A stretch of 64,000 bases of DNA, taken from contig CM060194.1 of NCBI GenBank assembly GCA_030549335.1, positions 69,848,077 to 69,912,076 on the forward strand, given 5' to 3'. Numbering within the stretch: position 1 is the first letter of the stretch; each line of letters starts with the position of its first letter. The notes beneath the pieces are model-generated. The model ran no database searches, was not told the origin of the DNA, and saw only the letters and a list, made by a program, of their open reading frames with translations. This document shows positions 1 through 11,955 of the stretch, one piece after another. The translations under genes and the position numbers were made by a program. This stretch comes from Pontederia crassipes (Eukaryota > Streptophyta > Magnoliopsida > Commelinales > Pontederiaceae).

Positions 1-1742
1 ATACAATAAACCGGTAACATGAAATAAAACTACCTTATAAAACTGACTCTTATAAAACTAACTCTGCAAGACTGCAACTACTCGCCATTCCAACAAATGG
101 TGATGAATATGACAGATCATCTAGCTCACGGAGGGAGATCTTGTCGTCGTCGTGCCATTACGATCAAAGATGCTGAAGAGATTGTGGAGGTCATGGACTT
201 CAACGACTTCGTCTGGTGAAGTTATTTTTTTCCATTTTTAATATTTATTTATTTAATTTGTTATATTGTTTTATTAGTCATTCCGAAGAGAGAGAGAGTA
301 CGCGGAGAAAAGAAAAGAAAAATTATGTGGCATCCTCATGAAATGGGCTATCGTAGGGGTCGGGCGATTTGTTTAGTGGATAAATTTGAATGGAATAAAA
401 TAGAAGAATATAATATTCTTAAAGAAGGTAAACTATATTCATATTCTATCTCTTGTTTGATTTTTTTAAAAAAAATTAAACACATAATATATTATAATTA
501 AACTATTTTATTATAAATAGTCGACATCTATTATTATAATAACAAAAATAAAAATATTGTAATACATAGTTAAATAATAAAAAAATTAAAAATGTTGAAA
601 AAATATTTTGGCAAGTTGAAAGAATATAAATATTCTGCATTTGGGAATAAAAAAATATGATTTTACACTTTTCTAGATGATTTTTAAGAAAACGAGCTCC
701 GATCAAATTAATCTTATCTACGTCGTATTTGACTATATTATCAAAATATTTCCTTTATTCTCTCATTTATTATCTAATCAAATGACCCCTAGTGTAATAA
801 CTGAAGTACATTACAAACTAAAATTTAAATTTATTCTCAATTTTAAGCAGAATAAACTGAAGTACATTACAAACTGAAGTACCTTCATTACATTCATCAC
901 TTCAATTGATTACTCATGTGACTAAGCAGTCATTGCCTTTAAAGGCCACATGGAGGGACTAATACCTCGATAGGAAATTTTTTTATCCAAATAGATCATA
1001 ATATCAAAGATCGTAAAATTAATAAAAAATCATAAAATCTTATCTATTAATAAAACTATATTTTAAAAATTATAGATATTATTTTAATAAACTTGAAGGG
1101 CTTAAATCTTAAATTTAAATTTCACCTCACTAAGTCATATTTTATCAATTTTCAAATAAAATTACATCTAAACATATTAAAATAAAAATATTAAAAATTC
1201 GTATTAATTTATTATTATTATAAATATAAATGTTATTAATATTTAAGTACCATATTAATGGTTGATATCGTAGAAGATCATAAAATTGCATAACCAAAAT
1301 TAAAACGGTATTAACATCTTACATGTAAGATTCTTATAAATTAAGGATAATAAGATCGTAAATCCTAAAACCTAAATATAGATTTTGGCAAACTTTGTTT
1401 CGCAAACTCTACTTTTTTCTGGATAATTTTGATCACTGGATTAGAATGAGACTGCTAGAATAATATACACCAATCCCTGACAAAGTGGTATTGATAAAAT
1501 GAAGAAATTTACAGCATCAGACGCAACTCTCCACCTCCACCCTTCCACTACGCCAGATGAGATTTTCAACAGATACTTTCATTGTTAAGATGACCCAAGA
1601 CCCGGAATACAAAGAATTGTCTTCGTATTGCAAAAGATACCTCGCTTGCTGATGAAACAGCCAACTGATTAACCATCTACAGCAAAAGCAGCAAGAATAA
1701 GCCATTTGATTTCTTCATGGAATTGAATTTGTGCCGAGATAT
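1..1742. other. AT-rich intergenic stretch, no gene recognised
   Basis: The stretch is strongly AT-rich with many short stop-laden frames. A slightly GC-richer patch at about 96-230 holds a frame of some 40 codons that resembles no family I know. The first few hundred bases before 1743 are the 3' flank of the DUF493 gene and may include its untranslated region. No RNA gene or well-formed transposon end is visible. Confidence 0.5.
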
Positions 1743-4700
1743 CTATAAGAAGTACTTCATCCTATCGTCTCTCCTCATGGCAATGTACACAGCTTGGACC
1801 TACGAAGCAATTTCAATCAGACATTACGAGTTACAGAAGTCAAAAGCATACCATTAGGAACGCCAAAAACATAATGCATCACATTTGTTTTCTGCAGAAC
1901 TTGGCAGGGAAGACAAAAAAAATCGAAATTCCAACATACAAAACCATACCTGCTCGCTGGAGATCACACGAATAGGTCCAATATTTACAGAGACATACTT
2001 TCCCCTAGAAGATATTCTCTGAGTTACCCTGGCCTGCAGGTATGAACAAAAATTGTTCAAAGCAAACACATACAGAACGAAAAGTATGAATAACAGCAAC
2101 ATGAAGGTCGATGACAAGTGCGAAACTCTACAACAATTATAGCATTTCCCTCATATCATAGTTATAACAAGATCTACGTGTTACACAGTAGGAAATTTAT
2201 AGTACCAAATTTCTAGGAATAAAACGGACACAAGCTTCTTTGGTAACTAGGAAAGACAACAACAACAAAGCCTTATCCCACTAGGTGAGGTCGGCTACAT
2301 GGATCATACGACGTCATTCCGCTCTATTAGTAACTAAACCTTTCGGTATATTATTCACCAATAGATCTTGCTCTATTAGTTCGCCAAGTGTCCGTCTTGG
2401 CCTCCCTCTCCCTCTTTTAATCGGACTCCAGATTATTTGATCTACTCTTCTTACTGACGTATCTAATGGTCTTCTCTGAACATGACCAAACAATTTCAAA
2501 CGATTCTCTACCATTTTCTCACTAATAGGAGCCACTCCGACTCGTTCACGTATATGGTCATTCCTAATCTTATCTAATCTTGTATGATCACACATCCATC
2601 TCAACATTCTCATTTCGGCTACTCCCACTTTACGTTCATGTTGTCCCTTCATAGCCCAACATTCACTACCATATAACACTGCCGGTCTTATAGCAGTACG
2701 ATAAAATTTTTCTTTAACTAGGAAACTAGGAAAGACAATACACCCAAATTATCCTTTAAAAAAAATAATAATACACCCGACTTTTCCTCTGTGAGAAGGT
2801 GAAGGATGTGAGCCAGGTGCTCACATCCATCTTTATTCATTATAAAAACTTGTGTGTATTACAAATATCTAATAATCTCGTCCACTCACTTGTCAAGTTT
2901 TTAGCTGCTATTATAATGTAACACTTTTCTAATATCAATATAATACTTTTCTCCCTTGGAAATTCGATCATTGCATTGATGGTAGATTGCCCACAAAAAT
3001 GCTAGTGTTGTGTTAATCGGGCTTGATCTCTGTTTTCGTTGAATTGCATAAGATTTTTCTTTTTTTCTTTTTAAACAAAAATTGCATAAGATTTTGATGC
3101 ATTTTATGTTGGTCATCAAACTCAAGTGCCAACTTTTTCACATTGAATGTCTACTTTTGAGCTATGATACTTCAAATTTTTTTTAAAAGAAAACCATTGA
3201 TCCATCTCTATTACCAAAGGCATCACAACAGTCTTGATACACGAAGAGGAGAATTTCCCCAGCACGGTATTGTTCGACTCATTTGTCACAATATCCACAA
3301 TTTTACTGGAACCTATTTATTCTTTTCCAGGGATAATTTAACTACATCAGTTTACTTTCAGCATTGAAGACTGAATACTATATCCAGCAACTCTTATTTT
3401 TAGAATATATGCAGCTATTAGGTAATACAGGTGCAACGCAGTGGAGCCACATTCACTCAAAAACCGAGAGATCACGGGTTTGAATCTCACCACCGGCATG
3501 CATGTGCCCTTTTATTTTCAGTCTTTACTTTCATTGCATTAGGGTTCATGGACCTCCCTTTGAAATAAAAAAAAAAGAATATATGCAGCTATCAGACCAT
3601 ATGATATCTAAGTTCATACAATCAGTTATACCTTTGGAATTGGTTCCTGAAGCACAGATTCAACAGCAACAACCATCGATTTGACAAAGTCATCACCTCC
3701 TGTTCCTATTGCAGTAAATCCCCTGACTGTAGGATACTGATTAACCTGTAAGGTCCATGAAGTGACAAAGTAATAAGGTCCATGAAGTGACAAAGTAATT
3801 ATTGTATTCAGAATTAGACAACTAGACTTGAACATCTTATTTTTGTCTTTTTCTCTTTTCAGCTACTTGCTTGTTTGGCGAAAAATTTGTAATAATAAGA
3901 TAAACAATACTAAGAAACCAGTTGCATCCTCTATTAAAGATTAAAAGAACCTAGTTAGGTCCTGACACGGTAAGCACAAATGAACCCTTCAACTTCATTA
4001 ATTGAATTGCTAATCCAGCCAACCAAATAAGTTATGTAAGTTGAGAACGAAGATGACGTGTCATGATTCATGACACTAGATAAATTATATTGCTGTGAGG
4101 TTGTCAAACTCATAAGTACATACTTTCAATATTTGTTTTTTTTACTTAAAATAATTTTTTGCATTTCCCCAACACCCTAACGAGAGAGCACATACTTACA
4201 GATCTCCAATAAATATAAGTGCAAAAGAAAATAGGAAACTCGATGCACCGACAAACAGCCAAAGGGGTTTGTAGAGAACTGTATTATTATAGAAGTATTT
4301 TAACAATGTATGATAACCAAATCAGCAAACTATGCAACATATATTGTATACATAGGTCCATAAACATATCTATTTGGCATTGACAGTGGTCAGAGAGTGG
4401 GGTTTTGGGTAAGCATTGACGATGGTCAAAACAACGGTGGATGCCATGTGGCACTGGACATCCCTTTTTCATTTTTGGATGTCTCTTCACACCCACACAA
4501 TTGTAAATTCTCCATGATACAGTTTTAATACAAATTGGATGATGCCCATAATTCGGAAACCATCCTTCCTTTTCTCAAAAATAAACATATCTATTTGATC
4601 TTTGGTTGATTCAATCTTTTGTGTTCGAGTGTTAGTGAGATTTGAAGGCTGAGACATCCATTTTATGCATACACAGAGCCTTCTTCTAATGTAAAGACAT

Positions 4701-6191
4701 TTTCAGTAAAATAATTGGTTGTATTGATTTGAAAGATCTTGAAATTCGGGATATACTAAATCAAGGCAGAAAAGAACAGAACTCTGTATCCAGTATTGGG
4801 CATATACCTTCTGATCTAGAACGAGCCATTCATCAGAAGAATCAGTCGCCACTGTACCGCCAATAACTAAATTTGTAGTTTGTGCAATTCTTCCTTCAGC
4901 TTTTGATACTTCTGCATTCATTGTCAGCTCAAAATAAAAAACAAATACAAAAAAGTAATAATACTAAAGTTAAACAAAAAACAAGACTAACAGTGTGAAG
5001 TACTACAACCTAAATAGCAGACAGCAAAATCAAAGGCAACAAAATTATTAAAGAAGCTGGCATCGCAAATTTACACAAGTATATATGTTTTCAAGATATA
5101 TACAAAAACACCACCACCTTAAGAAACAGAAAAGGAGTAAGTGACTACCAATATAAAAAAAAGAACAAGTAAAATCGCCTTTAGTACAAACAAGCACATT
5201 ATTGCTTCCCCAAAGTGTAATCCAACTAACCCATACAACCAAATCCCAACACTACAACCTAGCTAAGATTGACGTGATATATCTGATCCAAATCCAAACC
5301 GGTACACCTAATTTTATATCTTTTTAGCTCACTTTCCCCCTTTCCAAACACATGCTTCAATCTTGTCAAATGAAAAATCATAAGCCATCATCAAATTCCA
5401 CAAAATTGTCCCAGCATAAAGTTCCGGTTGGTACTTTGGATTCCTTAATACTTCATCGGAAGTCTCTCTTTTCATCAACTTAACGAACACAGTTCGTTGG
5501 TGAAAAGAAAGTTCTAATATTTTTACATAATCGATGCATTCAATTCAGTTGATACAAAAAGATAGTGGACCATCTATTCTCCTCAAACAGATGCAAACGA
5601 TTTAATTGACCAATTAAAAAGTGGTATTATATTTTTTTTCTTAAAGCACATCATATGGAATTATCCTGCTTTGATGTGAATTATCCTGCTTTGGTGTGTT
5701 AATCGCAAGAAATTTGCAAACTTTCCGGTGCCATCGACGTATTGGATTGAAAACATCGCAAGAATCCCATTTTCCCCCCTATTTCACGCATTGAAGTGAA
5801 ATCTCATTCTTTTCATTATTTACCCAACAAATTGGTCTCGTTTTTTTGGCCAATATTCGATTCAATTCGTCCACGCGAAACAAATCGAGGTTGGAGAAAA
5901 CAACTCACCGGAGATGGCCTTGAGGACGGCCTGCTGAGGCGGTCCTTGCTCCTCCTCAGGCCCATGGTAGGAGGAGGAGGAGGAAGCGGCAGCGGCATCA
6001 TCGTGGGAACAGCGAACTCGGCCGCTGCCGGCGCGAACTCCATCAGTAAGACGGGGTCGGAGGAGGGGGAACGAGCGAGGAGAAGAAAATCCTCCTGCTC
6101 CGACGAGGTTGGGGCGACGCGCGGCGGCGGTGGGTCGCCACTGGGTGTCCAAAAGCAGCACGGAGCGCAACGCAACGCATCTACACGCCAT
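1743..6191 (-). CDS. Plastid-targeted DUF493 (UPF0250/YbeD-like) protein
   Basis: Five exons join to an uninterrupted 213-residue protein: 6191-5909, 4911-4808, 3745-3632, 2033-1950 and 1799-1743. All introns are GT-AG and the phases match. Residues 1 to about 60 are rich in Arg, Ser, Ala and Pro with few acids, typical of a chloroplast transit peptide. A Ser/Glu-rich linker follows. The conserved part runs from about residue 100 to the end, with YPTVRGFTAIGTGGDDF, then SSRGKYVSVNIGP, and the end RRDDRMKYFL; this is the ferredoxin-like DUF493 fold known from bacterial YbeD. YbeD-type proteins have no firmly established biochemical role, so function is unknown beyond likely plastid location. 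Intron 3 carries an RTE tail and a SINE. The start is the first ATG that opens the transit-peptide frame. Gene family is certain; role is not. Confidence 0.9.
2260..2723 (-). mobile_element. 5'-truncated RTE-type LINE, reverse transcriptase C-terminus
   Basis: The insertion is flanked by a 15-bp direct duplication (AACTAGGAAAGACAA at 2245-2259 and 2724-2738). On the minus strand it encodes the end of a plant RTE polyprotein (2679-2314, e.g. YGSECWA, EMRMLRWMC, NRLKLFGHVQRRP, KRGRGRPRRT), then reaches the conserved EWRRMIHVADPT-like core and a TTG-repeat tail (CAA repeats on the plus strand). It is truncated at its 5' end and lies in intron 3 of the DUF493 gene. This copy identifies the short repeats elsewhere in the window as RTE 3' ends. 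Confidence 0.85.
3419..3575 (+). mobile_element. tRNA-derived SINE with poly(A) tail
   Basis: A segment of about 157 bp lies between 17-bp direct repeats (AGAATATATGCAGCTAT at 3402-3418 and 3576-3592). It ends in an A-rich tail and contains a box-B-like motif GGTTTGAATCT at 3477-3487, close to the tRNA promoter consensus GGTTCGANNCC. This fits a SINE head derived from a tRNA plus an unrelated body. It sits 40-odd bases downstream of exon 3 of the minus-strand DUF493 gene, in that gene's intron 3. Confidence 0.75.
3749..3798. repeat. 25-bp tandem duplication next to a splice acceptor
   Basis: Two adjacent identical 25-bp units (3749-3773 and 3774-3798, core GGTCCATGAAGTGACAAAG) end about 3 bp from the acceptor AG of exon 3 of the DUF493 gene (AG at 3746-3747 on the minus strand). 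The duplication therefore makes up the polypyrimidine and branch-point zone of that intron. Confidence 0.85.
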
Positions 6192-8791
6192 CTCTGATAT
6201 TTTTCTCTTCTCTCCTCTTCTTTTCGAAAGCTGCTTCTCACAATTTATTGGAGGATTTAATTAAAATTAAAATAGTTATAAATTAATAAAAACTGTTTTT
6301 TCTAATTATTAAACCGGTCACCTCTACGAAATCCGTTACGATAGAATTATAACCTCCTTTTACTTAGAGATTTCATGGCTGTAACTAATGCACAATGTGT
6401 CCCAGGTGATCGACGGATTAATAGTTCATTATCGATCTTTGGAGTCATCACATTAAATAGAAAAATTATTTTTGTCGTTCAAATTTTAATATCGAATTAG
6501 TCGAGACTATTAGCTCTGACACGGATAGGTTCAGACCGTGTGACAGAAAGAAAGAGATTTGATGGAATTAATTAGACTTAAAAAAATTACTTCATATATC
6601 ATAGTAATTAAACCGGTCACCGCTCCGAAGCCATCACGGCATTATTATAAACCCCGTTTTATTGCGTGCCGCCGCTTCTAACATCTTTTCTCCGCGCCAA
6701 ACATTTCCACGAAGAACGACGACGACGATGGCGGCGGTTCGTTGCGCGCTTCGTTATGGCGACTGGAGAGGAGCTCTACGAATTCCATTGTAACATTAAA
6801 AATCCGTAACGGGCAGTTTCTAGGGTTTTTCGGTCAAGAATTGATTAGTTTTTTTCTTCTTCTTTCTGTTTATTCATCGCAGGGTGAAGAAGTCGGGTTG
6901 TAATCTCACCGCGGTGGTGGATTGCGGCGGAATTCTCGAAAAGTTCGACCCTCCAAGCAATCAGCTGGCATTTTTCGGTACTACTTTCCGTTAGAACTTC
7001 GCCTTTAGAATAATTCGTATTGGCAATGCGGTTGAGACAAAAGGAAACAATTTTGGATGAATTGAGGAGTTAACGTAGCTTGATGGAGGAAAAAAAGTAA
7101 AAACAATTTAAATGTCTTATTTTGGTGTTTCATAAGGGAAGAGTGAGTCCAGAATAGTTTGATACAAATAAAAAGGTCTATCTTAACGCTTCATTGTGAT
7201 CATTTTTCACGATTTGGAATCTTCTTGAAACTAGTTAAAGAGTTTAATTGAACTAAATGGAATGCGTTGTGTTATTTATTCCTAATTTTATTCAGTCAAC
7301 CTTTTCATGTGGTTTTTTTAAAAAAATTTAGTGCAGGATTTTTTTTGTGCTAAGTACATTGATTATTGAGGAATAGTGCCATTGGATTGGGGAAAATGTG
7401 AGGATTTCCTTTAGCTTCCACATAGGACGAAGCATAATGCTTTCTTTGCTCAAACGTTGACTTATTTAGGACTGGTTTTTTAGAGGAGAAAGCTGTGAAT
7501 GAAATGTGAAGTTTGCCTGCATCTGTTTGGTAGACTCAATCCTGAGATAATTTGCCAGATCCTGGCAATGAAATTATCCTTTGTTCTAAAAAAACAAAAG
7601 GCATTTTCCCTCATGCTCCACTATATTTCATAAGAAACTTCCAAATAACGATCTTGGTTAATTTTGAGGATTTATATACATCAATAAAACTTAGGAATCA
7701 ACATCAAAGGTTATTGATCGGAGTTGTCAAAACTAGGCAAACCACCACTGTTTCTACTTGACATGGGCATGGCTGTGGCGTGTAAGGTTTGGTTGGACAC
7801 ATTACTAAAGGGTTGAATGACTGACTTCTGCCAAAAGAAATAGGATTTATGGAATACGACTAATTGTGTAGGTGTCGTATTTTGAACAGAGTAATATGAA
7901 TCTTTGATTTTCTTTTGAAACATATCTAGAAATGCCACTCATTTTTTATTCTACTCATTCGTAATATGTCCATGCATCTACTTGTACATGTAATCGTATC
8001 TTTTATGTCTGGTAATTTGATATTTCATGTGTCAGGTAGCTAAAATAGTCAGTTTAATATCAGAGAGGAAATATCATCGAAGTGGTACATTATGGAAATC
8101 ATACCAATGATCACGTTGTTATACTATTCAAGTTATCTTTTCTCTTTCTATTCCATATGTATTTTCTTTTTTCCTCTTTAACACCATGTGTGTAATTGTG
8201 ATTGAGTGTAGTTTACTCTGGTATAATACAAGATTTTATGACTTTAGTTAAAGATTGGAAAGTTCATTTGTGAGCCTCATTTGTTTTATTTTCTATAATA
8301 CTTTTTCACATAAAAACATGTAGATTCCCTGTGAAAGTTGACTAGATGCATTACCTTATCCCCCTTTCTTCTCGCTCACAAAATAAAAACAATGAATTAT
8401 ACAATGCTATGAGATTCTTCATGAAAGCAGAGGAAGCGAGGATCATTATTTTTTTAAAGAATTATGATTTTATTAGCAGGTTCCAATCATTTGATTGCTA
8501 CCCTATTAATCTTGTACATTAACCACTTATGCAATTCTCTTTAAGTATCAAAAGTATTGCATATCGATGAACAAAACCTTTTAAAAAAGTACAGGTGGAT
8601 TCATCCATTCTCCTTCAACTAAACCCTTTTAATCCCCTAATTTTGTTTTGTAATATTTTTCAAAATATTTATTTCTAACAAACCATGACTTAACTTTAAT
8701 TTTGTTGCCAAACTCATCCCTTTTACTTGTACTAATAAGTGAATTGTAAACATTTAATCATTATAGAATTGACTATTTTAGAGCCAAAATC
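6192..8791. other. Promoter side of the DUF493 gene and AT-rich spacer
   Basis: About 560 bp separate the DUF493 start codon from a possible plus-strand gene start at 6756, so the two may share a divergent promoter. From 6978 to 8791 the sequence is AT-rich with no convincing exon; a short open stretch after an acceptor-like site near 8037 could not be joined in frame to its neighbours. Confidence 0.4.
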
Positions 8792-8809
8792 AAAGTTGTG
8801 AGGACAATT

Positions 8810-8953
8810 ACAACAACAACAACAAAGTCTTATCCCACTAGGTGGGGTCGGCTACATGGATCATACGACGCCATATATTCGTTGATCCATGTTCATAAGA
8901 TTCGACAGGATTTTATGCTGGCTGTCGGGGTCTAACACAACCCTCCTCCTTTA
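8810..8953 (-). mobile_element. RTE LINE tail, left member of an inverted pair
   Basis: On the minus strand the copy ends in TTG repeats, preceded by the conserved core that encodes the end of the RTE protein. Its left flank (8792-8809) and right flank (8954-8966) do not match each other. They match, in reverse complement, the two flanks of the neighbouring plus-strand copy. Confidence 0.85.
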
Positions 8954-9095
8954 TCCATACGGAACTTGATAGAATAAAATAGATGGTGCAATTTGAATCC
9001 ATGTAAAAATTTCATTATTCTCACTTGTAATGAATGAGCTATGGTTCTCTCATTCCACCAGTTTCATTTTGTAACACAATTGTCCTCACAACTTT

Positions 9096-9307
9096 GTGTT
9101 AGGAGGAGGAGGGTTGTGTTAGGCCCCGACAGCCAGCGTAAAACCCTGTCGAATCTCATGAACATGGATCAACGAAGTAAGATCTATTGGTGAATAATAT
9201 ACCGAAAGGTTTGGTTACTAATAGAGCGGAATGGCGTCGTATGATCCATGTAGCCGACCCCACCTAGTGGGATAAGGCTTTGTTGTTGTTGTGTTGTTGT
9301 TGTTTTA
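9096..9307 (+). mobile_element. RTE LINE tail, right member of an inverted pair
   Basis: This plus-strand copy has the same conserved end and a TTG-rich tail. It is flanked on the left by AATTGTCCTCACAACTTT (9078-9095) and on the right by AGTTCCGTATGGA (9308-9320). These are the reverse complements of the outer and inner flanks of the 8810-8953 copy, so the target duplications are swapped between the two insertions. Confidence 0.85.
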
Positions 9308-9399
9308 AGTTCCGTATGGAATTGCTTTCATTCGTCTAAGTGCCTTTAAATCTTTGTATGACAGGATCTATTCAAGAACTTCTATAGATGATCATCCAA

Positions 9400-9612
9400 C
9401 AACAACAACAACAATAACAAAATCTATGAACATGGCCTATATTTTATAGCCGGTCCCAAGCCCGGATAAAGGAGGAGGGTTGTGTTAGGCCTCGACAGCC
9501 AGCATAAAATCCTGTCGAATCTTGTGAACATGGATCAACGAATAGAACGGAATGGCGTCGTATGATCCATGTAGCCGACCCCACCTAGTGGGATAAGGCT
9601 TTGTTGTTGTTG
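9400..9612 (+). mobile_element. RTE LINE tail inserted in an exon-like frame
   Basis: The insertion is flanked by TAGATGATCATCCAA at 9385-9399 and 9613-9627. It begins with CAA repeats, reads through the family consensus (GGATAAAGGAGGAGGGTTGT) and ends in TTG repeats. It is one of the longest non-coding versions in the window. Insert plus duplication total 228 bp, a multiple of three, but the insert adds a stop codon to the surrounding open frame. Confidence 0.85.
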
Positions 9613-10302
9613 TAGATGATCATCCAAACACTTCAAAATCTATGGATCTGGAAATTGCAGCTCTGCATTGTGATGCTCCAAGTGTCCATCTTCATTCCCT
9701 TTTTCATAGCAGCATTCCAAGGATCTTTAGGGACAATTATTACTTAAAGTGGTCAGTGAAAAAAGAAAAAAAAAGGTAAACAAGTTTATCTTCACAACAT
9801 AAACATTGTACTCACATCTTTTTACTTTTGTTTTGGGATCAAACTATCATATATTACCGTTGCATGTTTGTGCGCATATGCATACTAGATAACTATCTAG
9901 CATACACTCTTTATATATATGTATATTATCAGGTTAATAGGATCATAGGCTTCATGAACTGCACAAAAATTTCCGAGGATAAGTATCAATATCTGGTTCA
10001 ACTAAAAATCATTCATCCTCTCAAAAAAATAAAATAAAATAAAAAGAAATCCTTCTTAAAATTTCCAATTGAAGCACCTCTATTGTGTTTATGGTCATAT
10101 TGTTCTCTCATCAATTAAAGCTGCTAAAATTAATTTTGGATTCAGGAATACTACAGAATTTCAAGGATTTTCAGCGAGCTGAGGATATACTATCTGTAAA
10201 TATGTGTGCTCGGCCTAAAAAAGAGCCGTTTCAAAATGGGATATGATTAAAGCAAGTATTCAAATTCAAGTAAGGAGGTTGGACCTGACACATTACAGAC
10301 TT

Positions 10303-10752
10303 CTAAGGTCGGAATCTTTGCCGGCAACTTTGACAAGTGATCTCCAAGCATGTAGAGCTGATGCGTTTGGCGGCCATCTCCTTCAACCTTTCTACTTTCT
10401 CTACTTCTTCTTTTGCTCGCTCCCACACCAGTCTAGCTCGTGCAAACTCTTTCTCAGCCAGCTCCAGCTCTCTTCTTGTCAGCTCCCTTACTCGTTCTGC
10501 ATAAGCTTCCTCTACAGCAGCAAGTCGAATCTGTTCTACAGTTTGTTGCTTTATAGCTTTTGAACCTTTGGTGTCGCTCTTTGCACCATCATTTGAAGAT
10601 GATCCCAGTGACCCAATACTGATCGACAGGTTCAGGTCAAGTGACGGATGTTCTGAAGGGATGGCTTTAAGTGGGGAATTCGGGGACTCTATTTGGAAAT
10701 TATGAGAGGAGGGCCGGAGCAATAATATTAATTCTTCATTGCAACCTTCCAT
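10303..10752 (-). CDS. IDD/SGR5-like C-terminal protein without zinc fingers
   Basis: This single exon encodes 149 residues from the ATG at 10752; the frame stays open upstream to 10854, but this start follows a TATA box at a sensible distance. Residues about 40-52 contain LDLNLSIS, an LxLxL (EAR) repression motif. From about residue 70 a charged heptad-like helix rich in Glu, Arg and Ala begins (VEQIRLAAVEEAYAERVREL and onwards), and the end reads STCLEITCQSCRQRFRP. This helix plus C-x2-C tail matches the C-terminal part of the C2H2 INDETERMINATE DOMAIN proteins of the IDD14/15/16 (SGR5) group as I know them. The DNA-binding zinc fingers are absent, so it could dimerise without binding DNA, like the reported finger-less splice form of IDD14; that role is inference. 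A processed partial copy is the alternative. Confidence 0.7.
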   Translation of the reverse strand: MEGCNEELILLLRPSSHNFQIESPNSPLKAIPSEHPSLDLNLSISIGSLGSSSNDGAKSDTKGSKAIKQQTVEQIRLAAVEEAYAERVRELTRRELELAEKEFARARLVWERAKEEVEKVERLKEMAAKRISSTCLEITCQSCRQRFRP

Positions 10753-10826
10753 AGATCCAGAGAGGAGAGAAGAACCCAAGAGCAAGTAAGCAAAAAACTC
10801 TGGAGTTTGCAGGTGGTGTTGAAGGT

Positions 10827-10833
10827 CTTTATA
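10827..10833 (-). promoter_or_regulatory. TATA box of the IDD-like gene
   Basis: The minus strand reads CTATAAAGA here, about 75 bp upstream of the ATG at 10752. No other ATG intervenes. Position and sequence fit a plant core promoter, which argues against a promoterless gene fragment. Confidence 0.45.
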
Positions 10834-10859
10834 GACATTTTTTCCTAGTAGCAACTAAC

Positions 10860-11955
10860 TTTATCAGCAGACTCAACCTGTCAAGGGGATTACTTTTCAA
10901 CCTCAATTCAGAATTTGGTGGATCTTTCCACTTTGTTTGTTTTGTCACTGTCAGCTCAGTTAAGTATTTGTTACCCAACCTAATAGCTTGAGTTTAATAT
11001 TTTTCTTTAATCCGAAATTCTTGCCTAGTTCAATTATTGTTGTTTTTTTATGTGCAAGTCTATATCCTCATTATTGTTTCTGCAATGTCATTCTGACTTG
11101 CGATCTCTACCAGATAAATTCCTTAGATCTTGAAGCTGTTGGAACCGCAATAGCTGCTTGTTCTTCTTGCTTTTGTTCCCCACGTTCATGTTTGGCACTT
11201 TACGGGTTGGCAATGCAAGAGGACGTAATAATTGCTGTGGCACATGTGCGAGATGGAGAAAGTTTTGTAGGAGGACGCTTTGTGGTAGGTTTATCTTGTT
11301 GGCCCCATGCAAAACGACCTGAAGTTTTACTGTGATGTGATTGCAGCTTATGCATAGCGCAGTTTTGTTCTTCGAAATTTATTACTGGGACTACAATTTT
11401 GGATTTCGAAAATTTGTGCCAACTGCAATCTGATGATCCTTTTTTTTAAGACTACAATTGTAGTTCTTATTAACTGAGTGTTTAGCCATCGTACTTTTGT
11501 AGCCAGAAGGAGGAGGCTTTTAGGCCTTAAAAGTATCACGTATAAAGCATGTTGTGCACATAACTCTGGATTATGCTTTAGTTGTGCTCCAATCCCAAAG
11601 ATGTCAGATGACAATAAAGAAATCAATTTATTTACTTTTATGTGGTTGAGCTCTTATTTCGATTCTGTTTACTTTTAACAGAATAAATAATGGATAAATA
11701 AAGTTGAACATATACACATTTTGGATGTTTTAAGTTGTAACGGTATTGTGGATGACAATTACCGTGATTTGAATTATTATCTAATTCAATTAATAGCTCG
11801 TTGTTAACCCTTTCAAGGATCAAACATTGCAGCATTTTTTTTCTATTTTTTTTTCTTTTGATACCCTGTTTCAGTGTCTGTCTCTAACCCACCCTTAAAG
11901 TTTATAGTAAAGTCGAGTAACATTAACCTTTAGGCTTTAACATCTCGTGCACAGG
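10860..11955. other. Unassigned spacer with open stretches on both strands
   Basis: Between 10988 and 11335 the plus strand is open for 115 codons and the minus strand for 74. Neither resembles a known family and the two overlap, so neither is called. The rest is AT-rich. Confidence 0.4.

Noticed and set aside
3430..3510. Possible tRNA gene
   Set aside because: A box-B-like motif is present but there is no cloverleaf, and the segment is bounded by a poly(A) tail and target duplications, so it is a SINE.
5816..6241. 141-codon alternative minus-strand frame over exon 1 of the DUF493 gene
   Set aside because: The frame from 6191 gives a transit peptide and joins in phase to exon 2; the alternative is Pro-rich noise.
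11088..11335. Overlapping open frames on both strands
   Set aside because: Neither resembles a known protein, and splice sites and homology cannot decide between them.
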